From Amycolatopsis endophytica (GTDB lineage: Bacteria; Actinomycetota; Actinomycetes; Mycobacteriales; Pseudonocardiaceae): DNA of 64,000 nt. The stretch's first letter is position 1, and every line of letters begins with the position of its first letter. The stretch covers positions 1,426,001 through 1,490,000 of the forward strand of contig NZ_JACCFK010000002.1 in the NCBI RefSeq assembly GCF_013410405.1, in the 5' to 3' direction. A program made the position numbers and the translations under genes. Below the pieces are notes generated by a model. The model did no database searches, had not been told where the DNA came from, and saw only the letters and a list, made by a program, of their open reading frames with translations. Of this stretch, positions 18,938-27,131 are shown piece by piece.

Positions 18938-19783
18938 TCAGTAGACGGACGCGATCATGTCCCGGACGGCTTCGGCGACTCCGGGGAACCCGGCCGGCAC
19001 GTACCTCGCGGTGATCGTGCCAGCCCCGTCGGTTCCGGTGCTGACCAGGTAGCGCCCGTCCTCACTGTCCAGCCACGTCACCGGTGTGGCGGACCGGCGC
19101 TCCCCGTGCCTGCCGCGGCCGTGGGCGGTGAAGTAGCCGCCGCCCCGCCGCGGCGCGGCGAGGATCTCTTCGAGCCGTTCCTCCTCGCTCACCGTGCGCG
19201 TGCGCGCGGGCCGCCGCGAGCGGACGACGCTGGTGACCTGGAGGCTGCCGAACGCCTCGGTCTCCTCGTCGTCGAACTCCTCCTCGGCCTGGCGCAGCGC
19301 CGCCAGCGCCGAGCGCGGGCGTTCCCCCTCCTGGCGGGAGACCGACAGCGGCCCGCCCGGCGGGGCGTCGGCGGGCGGGAGCGAGCCGACCACGCGGGGC
19401 ACCAGGTCCTCGTCCGGGAACAGGGAGAACCACAGCTGGTCCGCACCGGGCGCCTGCCGGATCGCGAGAGCCTGGGCGCCGTCGGTGGCGGCGAACACGG
19501 CCAGGTCACCGGTGCGGGAGTCGGAGCCGCTCGCCGTGACGGACACACGGTGGTCGCCGAGCAGCTCGAACGCCGTCCGCACGTTCGGGTCCAGCTCGCC
19601 GCGCACGGACAGCTTGCGGTCCTCCAGATCGTGGTAGACCTGGATCGCCAGTCTGGCGAAGCGGACGGGGTCCACGGTGGTGTGGCTGATGCGCAACGGG
19701 AAGACGCGGACGTCGACGTCCAGCGCGCGCCCGACGACGACGGCCTCCACACTGCCCAGCGTGAAGTCGAACCGAGACACCAT
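18938..19783 (-). CDS. EspG-family ESX secretion chaperone
   Basis: 281 residues from ATG 19783 (MVSRFDFTLGSVEAVVVGRALDVDVRVFPLRI), preceded by AAAGGTGAGAAGAG; a GTG at 19798 in the same frame is an alternative. EspG-like features include the N-terminal beta-strand pattern, LFPDEDLVPRVVGSLPPA, and the closing TWLDSEDGRYLVSTGTDGAGTITARYVPAGFPGVAEAVRDMI. EspG proteins bind PPE-type substrates in the cytosol before ESX export. It is the first gene of the six-gene operon ending in the RHS toxin. No ESX core components (EccB/C/D/E, MycP) are in the window, so export must use a system elsewhere. Confidence 0.82.
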   Translation of the reverse strand: MVSRFDFTLGSVEAVVVGRALDVDVRVFPLRISHTTVDPVRFARLAIQVYHDLEDRKLSVRGELDPNVRTAFELLGDHRVSVTASGSDSRTGDLAVFAATDGAQALAIRQAPGADQLWFSLFPDEDLVPRVVGSLPPADAPPGGPLSVSRQEGERPRSALAALRQAEEEFDDEETEAFGSLQVTSVVRSRRPARTRTVSEEERLEEILAAPRRGGGYFTAHGRGRHGERRSATPVTWLDSEDGRYLVSTGTDGAGTITARYVPAGFPGVAEAVRDMIASVY

Positions 19784-20081
19784 CGACGCTCTTCTCACCT
19801 TTCAGGTTCCGCCGCGGAGGCGGGGCCGTGAAACATGGACGGCCAGTTCGGGTTGTTCGTTGATCAGTGTCCGCGCCCGGAGGGACCGCTGTCGAGCGGC
19901 ACACCGGTGCCCGGTGGAGATCACAACGCACCCGGATGATCCCGGACCGCCGGTTTCCGCTCAACACTGCCCCAAAGGCTGACAAAGTCAGGGCATCCGG
20001 GCAGATGCTCATCTGAGCAGGAGAGGTCCACACGGGAGCGCCGCATGCGACACCACCACACCCGGCTTACCGGGGCCGCCC
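19784..20081. other. Gap upstream of the ESX/RHS operon
   Basis: About 300 bp with no credible ORF. It must hold the promoter of the espG-to-RHS operon (minus strand), but no clear -35/-10 pair or strong palindrome was recognised. Confidence 0.5.
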
Positions 20082-20096
20082 GCTCCCCGCCCGCAG

Positions 20097-20663
20097 GACG
20101 AGGTCGCCGACCAGGGTCTGTCCTTCGACATCGCGCTCACCGCGTGCGGCACCGCGTCCGTGCGGGGAGGCCCCCGGCGAGACGGCGGGCCCGTACCGGG
20201 TGACGGTTCCAACGGACCGGGCGAGCATCACCGACTCCACCGACGCGATCGCCACCTCGAGCCCGTCGGCTGCGGGAAGTCGGGCACCGACGTCGTCTTC
20301 ACCATCACGAAGATCACCACCAACGGCCGCTGCACCGAACAGTTCGCCGAGAAGTCGCGCAATGGCCACTACCTGTTCCCGGAGGTTTCGGTCACCACGT
20401 CGCCGTCGATGGACCGCGGCCTCTCCCCCGGCGTGCTCAACCCAGTCACCTTCTCGGTGATCGGCCAGGACGGCGTCACCGAGACCGGGAACAGCCTCGT
20501 CACCAACCGCACGTTCGGCTGCCTGGCGCACGGCAAGCGCCTGCCCGCCGCGCTGGGCCCCGGTCAGGCCGACCGCGGCACGATCGTCCCGGACTCCCGC
20601 AACGCCACCGGCAGGCTCGTCCTGACGCCCTACGGGCTCGACGGTTTCGACGGCTGTGAGTGG
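20097..20663 (+). pseudogene. Decayed secreted (DUF4352-like) protein gene
   Basis: The frame GKSGTDVVFTITKITTNGRC, then EQFAEKSRNGHYLFPEVSV, TTSPSM, LNPVTFSVIGQDGVTE and later RLVLTPYGLDGFDG has the beta-sandwich pattern of actinomycete exported proteins (FTVTKITTNPKCTEQFAEKPKNGHF type). No signal peptide or start fits this frame. A possible earlier segment (EVADQGLSFDIALTACGT) lies in another frame at about 20097. Beyond 20663 the frame runs into intergenic repeats without the normal stop. The gene is therefore broken at both ends by frameshift or deletion. It ends where the 21-nt repeat array begins. Confidence 0.6.
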
Positions 20664-20715
20664 GACCTCGGAACCGCGATCCGAGCCGTCGCACCCCGTA
20701 CGGGGGACTCGCGCA

Positions 20716-20825
20716 CGCCATCGGCGAGTCCCCCGTTCCTCCGGACGGGTCCCACTTTCCGGACACCGAGTCCCACACTCAGCACACCGAACCCCACGCT
20801 CGCCAACCGCCACCCGGCAACGCAA
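20716..20825. repeat. Second 21-nt-period repeat array with GCGTTGCCGGG core (inverted)
   Basis: Four consecutive 21-nt units (20716-20799), each containing a version of CCGAGTCCCACAC (CGAGTCCCCC, GGGTCCCACTT, CGAGTCCCACAC, CGAACCCCACGC), lead to the core CCCGGCAACGCAA (20813-20825), the inverse of TTGCGTTGCCGGG. The unit sequence differs from the array at 10436-10582, but the period and the core-plus-array layout are the same. From 20826 to 20968 there is only GC-rich repeat-like DNA and no gene. Confidence 0.75.
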
Positions 20826-20968
20826 CGCCCCCCGAACCACACCTCCCCCGCAACCCGATCCCCCCGGGCGCGCCAGCGCCCAGGCGCCGGGACGTAGCGT
20901 GCGAAGCCGGCGCCCGAGTTACGCGCGTAGCGTCAAGCGCGCGCAGCGCAAAACCCCCACCCGAGAAC

Positions 20969-21871
20969 TCACCCCAGCCGCAGATGATCCCGCAACCGCC
21001 GCGCCACCTGGGCCATCACGGCTTCCGCCCCGGGCTGGTTCGCGGCGGGCACCCGGGACTCGGTAAGAGCAGCCACCGCGAAGACCTGCCCGTCGGCATG
21101 CTCGACAACCCCGATCTCGTGCCGCAGCGTCAGCAGAGTGCCCGTCTTGGACGACCACGTCGAAGCATCGGAAGCGAAATCGGGAGCCAGCCGCTGCCGC
21201 AACACGTTGTGCCGCATCAGTTCCCGCACACCTCCGGCGACCGGCGCGGGGATCGGGGACGGTGTCCACAGCGCCTGCAGCAGGTCCGCGAACGCCCGCG
21301 CGGAACCGGAACTGGCCCGCGTCACGTCCAGTTGCGGGATGCGGTGCCCGCGCCCCGCCGTGCCCGTCTCCACCGCGAGCGCGTAGGCCAGGTGCCTCTC
21401 GCCGCGGTCGAACCGTTCGGCGGGTGTCTCGGTCAGCTCCCGCACCGGGTGGCGCACGGTGATGCCGTCGATGCCGAAACCCTTGAGGATGCGGGCAACC
21501 TCGGGCGGCGGGGTGAGGCCGAACAGGGCGTCGGTGGCGGCGCCGTCGCTGATCGTGATGCTCAGGTGCAGCAGGTCGTCGACGGCGACGCGCGCCGGGT
21601 GGCGGAACCGGCTCAGCCCGGTCGGACCCGCGGTCTCGATCCGGCCCGGCGTGATGTCCAGCTGCGTGGCCCCGTCGAGCTCGCCGAGCCGGATCCGTTC
21701 CAGCGTGGCGATCGCGAGCGGCACCTTGACCAGCGACGCGGACGGCCACTGCGCGTCCGGCTCGATGCCGGCCTCCTCGCCGGTGGCCAGGTCCCGCACC
21801 AGGAACGATCCGCGCAGCCCGGCGTCGTCGAGCACGTCCCGCAGTTCGCGCAGCAGCTCCGGTGTCCTCAC
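20969..21871 (-). CDS. Beta-lactamase-fold serine hydrolase, BlaB-like
   Basis: 300 residues from GTG 21871, overlapping the stop of the LysR gene by 4 bp. Class A beta-lactamase fold with SLVK (S46-K49), SDG in place of SDN (108-110) and KTG (242-244). No recognisable ExxLN omega-loop glutamate is present, so deacylation and true beta-lactamase activity are doubtful. There is no signal peptide, so it is predicted to be cytoplasmic. In Streptomyces cacaoi a LysR regulator (BlaA) and a penicillin-recognising-fold protein without lactamase activity (BlaB) are divergent from the beta-lactamase gene and both are needed for its induction. The layout here matches, so a sensing role is likely. Confidence 0.82.
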   Translation of the reverse strand: MRTPELLRELRDVLDDAGLRGSFLVRDLATGEEAGIEPDAQWPSASLVKVPLAIATLERIRLGELDGATQLDITPGRIETAGPTGLSRFRHPARVAVDDLLHLSITISDGAATDALFGLTPPPEVARILKGFGIDGITVRHPVRELTETPAERFDRGERHLAYALAVETGTAGRGHRIPQLDVTRASSGSARAFADLLQALWTPSPIPAPVAGGVRELMRHNVLRQRLAPDFASDASTWSSKTGTLLTLRHEIGVVEHADGQVFAVAALTESRVPAANQPGAEAVMAQVARRLRDHLRLG

Positions 21872-22776
21872 TCGTCCCCCTCGCGCGCCCCGAGGCAGTG
21901 GGCGATGGCCCGCGACAACGGCCCGAGGCGCTCTCCGTCGTCACTGTAGGTGGCGGCCAGCGCGTAGCCGCGGACGAGCCCGATCTCGCCCAGCGGCCGC
22001 CAGTGCAGCTCCAGCTCCGCCGCCTGCGCCGCCGAGCACACCAGCAGGTCCGCGGAACCGAGGACGTCGGCCACCGCGGTGACCAGCGATTCGGCGATGA
22101 CGACCTGCGAGGGCCGCAGCCCGAGGCTGTCGCGCAGGTGGACGAGCCGGTCCCGGATGTGCGGCACGTCGTCCTCCGGCTGCAGCAGCACCCGCCGCGC
22201 CGGACCGTCCGCGCCGCGACTCACTCGCAAGGTCTCCAGGTAGACGGTGTGCGCGGATGGCGGCACCGCGGCCGCCACCCCGAGCGGCACGCGCCAGCGG
22301 GCCTCCTCGTCGGCGGGCACGGCGGTGAGCGCGACGCGGACCTCCTGGGTGCGGACGAGGTCGGCGCGCCGCGCGGGCCGGGCGGGCCGGAAGTCGAGGA
22401 CGAGGTCGTGGTCGCGAGCCTCGGCGTCGAGGTGGGCGAGGTCTCGGGCGCCGCACCAGTCGGGGACCGCGAGCCGCAAGGGACGGCGGCGGGCGCGCCG
22501 CGCGTCGTGCTCGAAGGCGTCGGCGAGGCCGACCAGACGTTGCGCCGCGGGCAGGACGTCGCGGCCGAACGGGGTGAGCACCGCGCGCCGGGTCGAGCGG
22601 TCGAACAGCCGGTCGCCGAGGTGCTGTTCGAGCGCGGCGATGCGGCGGCTGGCGACCGGTTGCGGGATGCCCGCGGCCGCCGCGCCGAGGGTGAAGCTGC
22701 CCCGCTCGCTGACGCTGACGAAGGCCCGGCAGGCACCGACGAGATCCACGCGGTCGATCTTATGCCGGATCCGCAT
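21868..22776 (-). CDS. LysR-family regulator, BlaA/AmpR-like
   Basis: 302 residues. N-terminal winged HTH: VDLVGACRAFVSVSERGSFTLGAAAAGIPQPVASRRIAALEQHLGDRLFDRSTRRAVLTPFG. The C-terminal effector domain is Ala/Arg-rich. An internal GTG at V10 (VDLVGACRAF) is a possible shorter start. It is divergent from the class A beta-lactamase across a 56-bp gap and coupled by a 4-bp overlap to the BlaB-like hydrolase. It is the probable activator of the beta-lactamase. Confidence 0.9.
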   Translation of the reverse strand: MRIRHKIDRVDLVGACRAFVSVSERGSFTLGAAAAGIPQPVASRRIAALEQHLGDRLFDRSTRRAVLTPFGRDVLPAAQRLVGLADAFEHDARRARRRPLRLAVPDWCGARDLAHLDAEARDHDLVLDFRPARPARRADLVRTQEVRVALTAVPADEEARWRVPLGVAAAVPPSAHTVYLETLRVSRGADGPARRVLLQPEDDVPHIRDRLVHLRDSLGLRPSQVVIAESLVTAVADVLGSADLLVCSAAQAAELELHWRPLGEIGLVRGYALAATYSDDGERLGPLSRAIAHCLGAREGDE

Positions 22777-22832
22777 GGAAGCACTCAGTTCGGTCTTCGA
22801 CAGTATGTGATCGGGACGGGAAGCTGGTCCGC
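22777..22832. promoter_or_regulatory. Divergent lysR / beta-lactamase control region
   Basis: Only 56 bp separate the two start codons, so both promoters and the LysR site must overlap. The stretch around TTCGGTCTTCGACAGTATG has T-N11-A spacings of the LysR type, but no convincing dyad can be fixed by eye. Confidence 0.4.
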
Positions 22833-23714
22833 ATGTTGGTACGAACCCTGTCCACCCTGACCGCCGCCCTCGCGTTCGGGCTGGTCACCGCCTGCGCGAC
22901 CGAGACCGTCCCGCCACCGCCCGCCACCTCCGCCGCGTCGCCCGCCCCGGTCCAGGTGGACTTCGGCGATCTGGAGAAGCAGTTCGACGCGCGGCTCGGC
23001 GTGTACGCGATCGACACCGGCACCGGCCGGGAAATCACGTCCCGCGCCGACGAGCGGTTCGCCTACTGCTCGACGATCAAGGTCCCGCTGGCCGGTTCCC
23101 TCTTGCGGCGCGGCGCCGACCTGAACGAGGTGCTGCGCTACACGAGCGCCGACGTCGTGGCCAACTCGCCCACCACGAAGGACCGCACGAGCGTGACCGT
23201 GCGCGAGGCGGTCGAGGCCGCGCTCACCCAAAGCGACAACACGGCGGCGAACCTGATGTACCGCGAACTGGGCGGGCCCGCGACGGTCGGCGACGTGCTC
23301 CGCGAAATCGGCGACACCACGACGCACGTGGACCGCACCGAGACCGACCTGAACTCGGCGGTGCCCGGCGACATCCGCGACACCAGCACCCCAAGGGCCC
23401 TGGCGACGACGCTGCGCGCGTTCGTCCTCGGCGACGCGTTGCCCGCGGACGAACGCGATCTGCTGACCGGCATCATGCGCCGTAACACCACCGGCGCCGA
23501 GACGATCCGCGCGGGCGTGCCCTCGGACTGGACCGTGGCGGACAAGACCGGTTCCGGCTCGTACGGCACCCGCAACGACATCGGTGTCCTCTGGCCGCCC
23601 TCCGGCGCGCCGATCGTCATCGCGGTGCTGACGAGCCGGGCCACCGAGGACGCGGCGTACCAGAACGCGCTGCTCGCCCAGGCGACGGCGCGGGTGGTCG
23701 AAGCGTTGCGGTAG
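22833..23714 (+). CDS. bla: Class A beta-lactamase, lipoprotein
   Basis: 293 residues. A lipoprotein signal with lipobox VTAC (Cys21) is followed by a Pro/Ala linker, so the enzyme is membrane-anchored outside the cell. All class A motifs are present: STIK (S80-K83), SDN (134-136), the ETDLN omega-loop glutamate (E170) and KTG (238-240). It hydrolyses penicillins and probably cephalosporins. It is divergent from a LysR regulator and a BlaB-like hydrolase, suggesting inducible expression. The Cys at position 79 just before the active-site serine is found in some actinomycete class A enzymes. Confidence 0.95.
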   Translation: MLVRTLSTLTAALAFGLVTACATETVPPPPATSAASPAPVQVDFGDLEKQFDARLGVYAIDTGTGREITSRADERFAYCSTIKVPLAGSLLRRGADLNEVLRYTSADVVANSPTTKDRTSVTVREAVEAALTQSDNTAANLMYRELGGPATVGDVLREIGDTTTHVDRTETDLNSAVPGDIRDTSTPRALATTLRAFVLGDALPADERDLLTGIMRRNTTGAETIRAGVPSDWTVADKTGSGSYGTRNDIGVLWPPSGAPIVIAVLTSRATEDAAYQNALLAQATARVVEALR

Positions 23715-23720
23715 CCGGTC

Positions 23721-25211
23721 TCAGTGACCGCCGCCCAGTGCACCGGTGAGCCGGTTGTGCATCGTCGCGCTGTACTGGTTGAGGCCGATGATCTCGACGG
23801 TCTTGCCGCGCGCTTCGTACTTCGTCGTGACGGCGTCGAGCGCGGCGACCGTGGAGGCGTCCCAGATGTGCGCGCCGGTCAGGTCGATCACCACCTGGCC
23901 GGGATCGCCCGCGTAGTCGAACCGGTGCACGATGTCGTTGCTGGAGGCGAAGAACAGCTCACCGGTGACGGCGTAGACGACCTGGCCGCCGTCCGGATCG
24001 GTGACGGAGGTGACCTCGACCAGGTGCGCGACCCGCCGGGCGAAGATGATCATCGCGGTGACGGAGCCGACGACCACGCCGATCGCGAGGTTGCTCGTCG
24101 CCACCACGACGACGACGGTGATCACCATGACGCCGATCTCGCCCGGCGGCATGCGCCGCAGCGTCGCCGGGCGGATGCTGTGCCAGTCGAACGTGCCGAA
24201 CGCGACCAGCACCATGACGGCCACGAGCGCGGCCATCGGGATGTCGGACACCACCGGGCCGAGCGCCAGGCACAGCACCATCAGGAACGAGCCGGCCAGG
24301 AACGTCGACAACCGGGTGCGCGCGCCACCGGCCCGCACGTTGATCATGGTCTGCCCGATCATGGCGCAGCCGCCCATGCCGCCGAAGAAGCCGGTGACGA
24401 CGTTCGCGACGCCCTGCCCGATCGCTTCGCGGGTCTTGCTGGAGCGGGTGTCGGTGATGTCGTCGACGAGCTTGGCCGTCATCAGCGATTCCATCAGGCC
24501 GACGAGCGCGAACGCCAGCGCGTACGGCGCGATGAGGGTCAGGGTGTCCAGGGTGAACGGCACGTCGGGCACGCCCGGCACCGGCAGGGTCGAGGGCAGG
24601 GCACCCTTGTCGCCGACGGTCGGGACGGTGATCCCGGCGGCGACGGTCACGACCGTGAGCGCCACGATCGACACGAGCGGCGCGGGCACCGCCCTGGTGA
24701 GCCTCGGGAACAGCACCATCAGCACGAGCCCGGCCGCGAAGAGCGGGTACACCGGCCACGGCACGTCGATCAGTTCCGGCACCTGCGCGAGGAAGATCAG
24801 GATCGCCAGCGCGTTGACGAAGCCGGTCATCACACTGCGCGGCACGAACCGCATCAGCCGCGCCACGCCGAGCGACCCGAGCACGATCTGGAACAGTCCG
24901 CCCAGGACCACGGTCGCGACGAGGTAGCCGAAGCCGTGCTCGCGGGCCAGCGGCGCCACCACCAGGGCGATGGCCCCGGTCGCGGCCGAGATCACCGCAG
25001 GCCGCCCGCCGACGACGGAGATCACGACAGCCATCGTGAACGACGCGAACAACCCCACGCTCGGATCGACCCCGGCGATGATCGAGAACGAGATCGCCTC
25101 GGGGATCAACGCGAGAGCCACGACGAGCCCGGAGAGGATCTCGGTGCGGGCGACCTTGGGCGAGAGCCACGACGGGCGCGCGAGGGTGAGGGGCACTACA
25201 ACACCTGACAT
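23721..25211 (-). CDS. SulP-family anion transporter with STAS domain
   Basis: 496 residues from ATG 25211 (MSGVVVPLTLARPSWLSP). The frame stays open further upstream into merR, but the family starts here. About 12 membrane segments, with SulP signatures EAISFSIIAGVDPSVGLFASF, AATGAIALVVAPL, FFGGMGGCAMIGQTMINVRAGGARTRLSTFLAG and GVVVGSVTAMIIFARRVAHLV. A C-terminal STAS domain follows (GELFFASSNDIVHRF...VVIDLTGAHIWDASTVAALD). It transports sulfate, bicarbonate or a related anion. A MerR-type gene lies 143 bp upstream on the same strand. Confidence 0.9.
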   Translation of the reverse strand: MSGVVVPLTLARPSWLSPKVARTEILSGLVVALALIPEAISFSIIAGVDPSVGLFASFTMAVVISVVGGRPAVISAATGAIALVVAPLAREHGFGYLVATVVLGGLFQIVLGSLGVARLMRFVPRSVMTGFVNALAILIFLAQVPELIDVPWPVYPLFAAGLVLMVLFPRLTRAVPAPLVSIVALTVVTVAAGITVPTVGDKGALPSTLPVPGVPDVPFTLDTLTLIAPYALAFALVGLMESLMTAKLVDDITDTRSSKTREAIGQGVANVVTGFFGGMGGCAMIGQTMINVRAGGARTRLSTFLAGSFLMVLCLALGPVVSDIPMAALVAVMVLVAFGTFDWHSIRPATLRRMPPGEIGVMVITVVVVVATSNLAIGVVVGSVTAMIIFARRVAHLVEVTSVTDPDGGQVVYAVTGELFFASSNDIVHRFDYAGDPGQVVIDLTGAHIWDASTVAALDAVTTKYEARGKTVEIIGLNQYSATMHNRLTGALGGGH

Positions 25212-25354
25212 TGGTTCGGGCGGCCGACCGGCCGGACGGATGTGCGGGAGCGTCGGTGCCCCTCGTGGCCGGCGACCCGGCCGCGCAAACTCTACCCTGA
25301 CGTGAGGTGAGAGATCGGCGGGGTGGCCCCCATGCCACAGGGGGGAAGCATCGA

Positions 25355-25768
25355 TCAGTGTGCCGGGCGGGTGGCGCCCGGCTGGCCGCGGCGAGCCGCG
25401 TCCAGGCTTGAGCGGAGTGAGGCGGCGAACTCCTCCGCGATCGTGAGCTTCGCGCGCAGTTCCGCGCACCGCTCCTCGGCCGTCTCGGCGAATTCGGTCA
25501 GTCGCGCGACCGGGTCGTCGATGCGGGGCGAGCCGGGGGCAGGGTCGAGGATCGCGAGCAGGTCGCGCATCTCCTCCAGCTGGAAACCGAGCGGCTTCAT
25601 CCGCTTGATCACCTGCAAGCGGTCCACGTCCGGATCGGTGTAGAGGCGGAACCCGCCCTGGCTGCGGGCGCTGGGCACGACCAGCCCCACTTCCTCGTAG
25701 TACCGGATCGTGCGCAGGGACAGCCCGGTGCGGTCGGCGACCTCGCCGATCTGCATCTGTTCGCTCAC
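25355..25768 (-). CDS. MerR-family transcriptional regulator
   Basis: 137 residues from GTG 25768, placed 7 bp behind GAAAGGA; an ATG at 25756 is internal. N-terminal MerR winged HTH QIGEVADRTGLSLRTIRYYEEVGLVVPSARSQGGFRLYTDPDVDRLQVIKRMKPLGFQLEEM, followed by a coiled-coil dimerisation helix. No conserved Cys cluster for metals is seen. It lies upstream of sulP. An imperfect dyad at 25290-25313 (CTCTACC...GGTGAGAG), in the gap before sulP, is the likely target. Confidence 0.88.
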   Translation of the reverse strand: MSEQMQIGEVADRTGLSLRTIRYYEEVGLVVPSARSQGGFRLYTDPDVDRLQVIKRMKPLGFQLEEMRDLLAILDPAPGSPRIDDPVARLTEFAETAEERCAELRAKLTIAEEFAASLRSSLDAARRGQPGATRPAH

Positions 25769-25890
25769 CCCGGGTCCTTTCGCCGCCTCCGGCACAGGGT
25801 TCCACAGGACACGGTCGGCCGCGGCGGGAGGCCTGCCGGTTCCTGCCGCACCACGCCCACGCCGCGTCCGGCTGCGCTAGCGTCCGTCAG

Positions 25891-26484
25891 GTGAAGCGGA
25901 TGATGCTCGCGATCCTGGCGGCCGTCGGGGCGACGGCGTGCGGCGCGGGACCCACCGGGACACCCGCGGCCACCAGCTCGGAGCCGTTCACCGCGCCCCC
26001 GCGCCCCGCGCCGCTGCCGGGCTCCACTCCCCCGGGCACGGTGCTGCGGTTCGGGGAGAAGGCGGTGATCACGGTCGGCCGGGCGGAGGACCCGCACCGG
26101 GTCGGCGTCATCGTCACCGGCGTCGACAGGGCCACCGAGCAGGAGATGGCGTCGATCCCGTCCGGGTCCCCGGACGAGCCCGGCCGCTGGGCGTACCTCA
26201 TTCGCCTGATCGTGGTCAACGAAGACGGCGCCGGGAACTTCAGCGGCTACAGCGGGCCGAACGTGTACGGCGATGTGGGTGAGCCGGGCTTCGGCGGTGA
26301 CGCGGGCAGCCTCCGGCTCCTGAACACGGACCTCGTGCTGTCGAGCTGTACCGACTACAGCAGCCCGCCGCCCGGCTGGGACACCCCCGGCGCCCGCTTC
26401 GAAACCTGCCGGATCGTGTTCGCCGAGCCCGATCGGGTGCGGGTGCCGATCGAGGACGGCGGCGGCGTCTTCTGGCAGCCCTAG
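25891..26484 (+). CDS. Lipoprotein of unknown function (DUF4352-like)
   Basis: 197 residues from GTG 25891. Signal MKRMMLAILAAVGATAC with lipobox ATAC predicts a lipid-anchored exported protein. A Pro/Thr-rich linker follows, then a beta-rich domain (VLRFGEKAVITVGR, VGVIVTGVD, WAYLIRLIVVNEDGAGNFSGYSGPNVYG) like DUF4352 immunoglobulin-type proteins. Two further cysteines (SSCTDY and ETCRIV) may be disulfide-bonded. It is convergent with the response-regulator gene 5 bp away. Confidence 0.8.
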   Translation: MKRMMLAILAAVGATACGAGPTGTPAATSSEPFTAPPRPAPLPGSTPPGTVLRFGEKAVITVGRAEDPHRVGVIVTGVDRATEQEMASIPSGSPDEPGRWAYLIRLIVVNEDGAGNFSGYSGPNVYGDVGEPGFGGDAGSLRLLNTDLVLSSCTDYSSPPPGWDTPGARFETCRIVFAEPDRVRVPIEDGGGVFWQP

Positions 26485-26489
26485 CCCGG

Positions 26490-27131
26490 CTACTCCCCCG
26501 GTCCCGCGGTGCTCAGCGCGTACCGGACCGCGTCCGCGCGGGAGTGGAAACCGGCCTTGGCGAAGAGGTTGTTGATGTGCGTCTTGACCGTCGCCTCGCT
26601 GATCACCAGGCGGCGCGCGATCTCGGGGTTGCGCAGGCCCTCGCCGATCAGCGTCAGGACTTCCTCCTCGCGCGCGGTCAGCGTGAACGTCGGCTTGACG
26701 GGCCGGGCACGGCGGGTCGCCAGGGTCAGCAGCCGCCGCTGCACCTCCGGTGCCAGGACGACCTGCCCGGCGCCCGCGCTGCGCACCGCCTGCTCGATCT
26801 TCGCCCGGTCGGCCTCCTTGGTGAGGTAGCCGCTGGCCCCGGCCTCCAGCGCGGCCAGGATCGACTCGTCGTCGTCGAAGGTCGTCAGCACCACGACCTG
26901 CACGTCCGGCGCCGCGGTCTTGATCCGGCCGGTCGCCTCGACCCCGTCCATCACCGGCATGTGCAGATCCATCAGCACGACGTCGGCCGCGTGGGCGGCG
27001 ACGGCGTCGACGGCTTCCGCGCCGTTGGTGGCGGTCGCGACCACGTCGATGTCGTCGGCGAGATCCAGCATCACCGCGAGTGCCTCCCGCACCGAAGCCT
27101 GGTCGTCCACGACCACGAGGGACAGGGTCAC
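26490..27131 (-). CDS. NarL/LuxR-type response regulator
   Basis: 213 residues. Receiver domain with phospho-acceptor Asp in VVLMDLHMPVMDG and the conserved Lys near GYLTKEAD. The C-terminal LuxR HTH reads LTAREEEVLTLIGEGLRNPEIARRLVISEATVKTHINNLFAKAGFHSRADAVRYAL. Its start overlaps the stop of the sensor kinase by 4 bp, so the pair is cotranscribed. The regulon is unknown. Confidence 0.93.
   Translation of the reverse strand: MTLSLVVVDDQASVREALAVMLDLADDIDVVATATNGAEAVDAVAAHAADVVLMDLHMPVMDGVEATGRIKTAAPDVQVVVLTTFDDDESILAALEAGASGYLTKEADRAKIEQAVRSAGAGQVVLAPEVQRRLLTLATRRARPVKPTFTLTAREEEVLTLIGEGLRNPEIARRLVISEATVKTHINNLFAKAGFHSRADAVRYALSTAGPGE

Noticed and set aside
22785..25208. Long plus- and minus-strand frames over the beta-lactamase and sulP genes
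   Set aside because: Arg/His/Asp-rich shadows lacking domains; the real genes in these regions carry complete family motifs.
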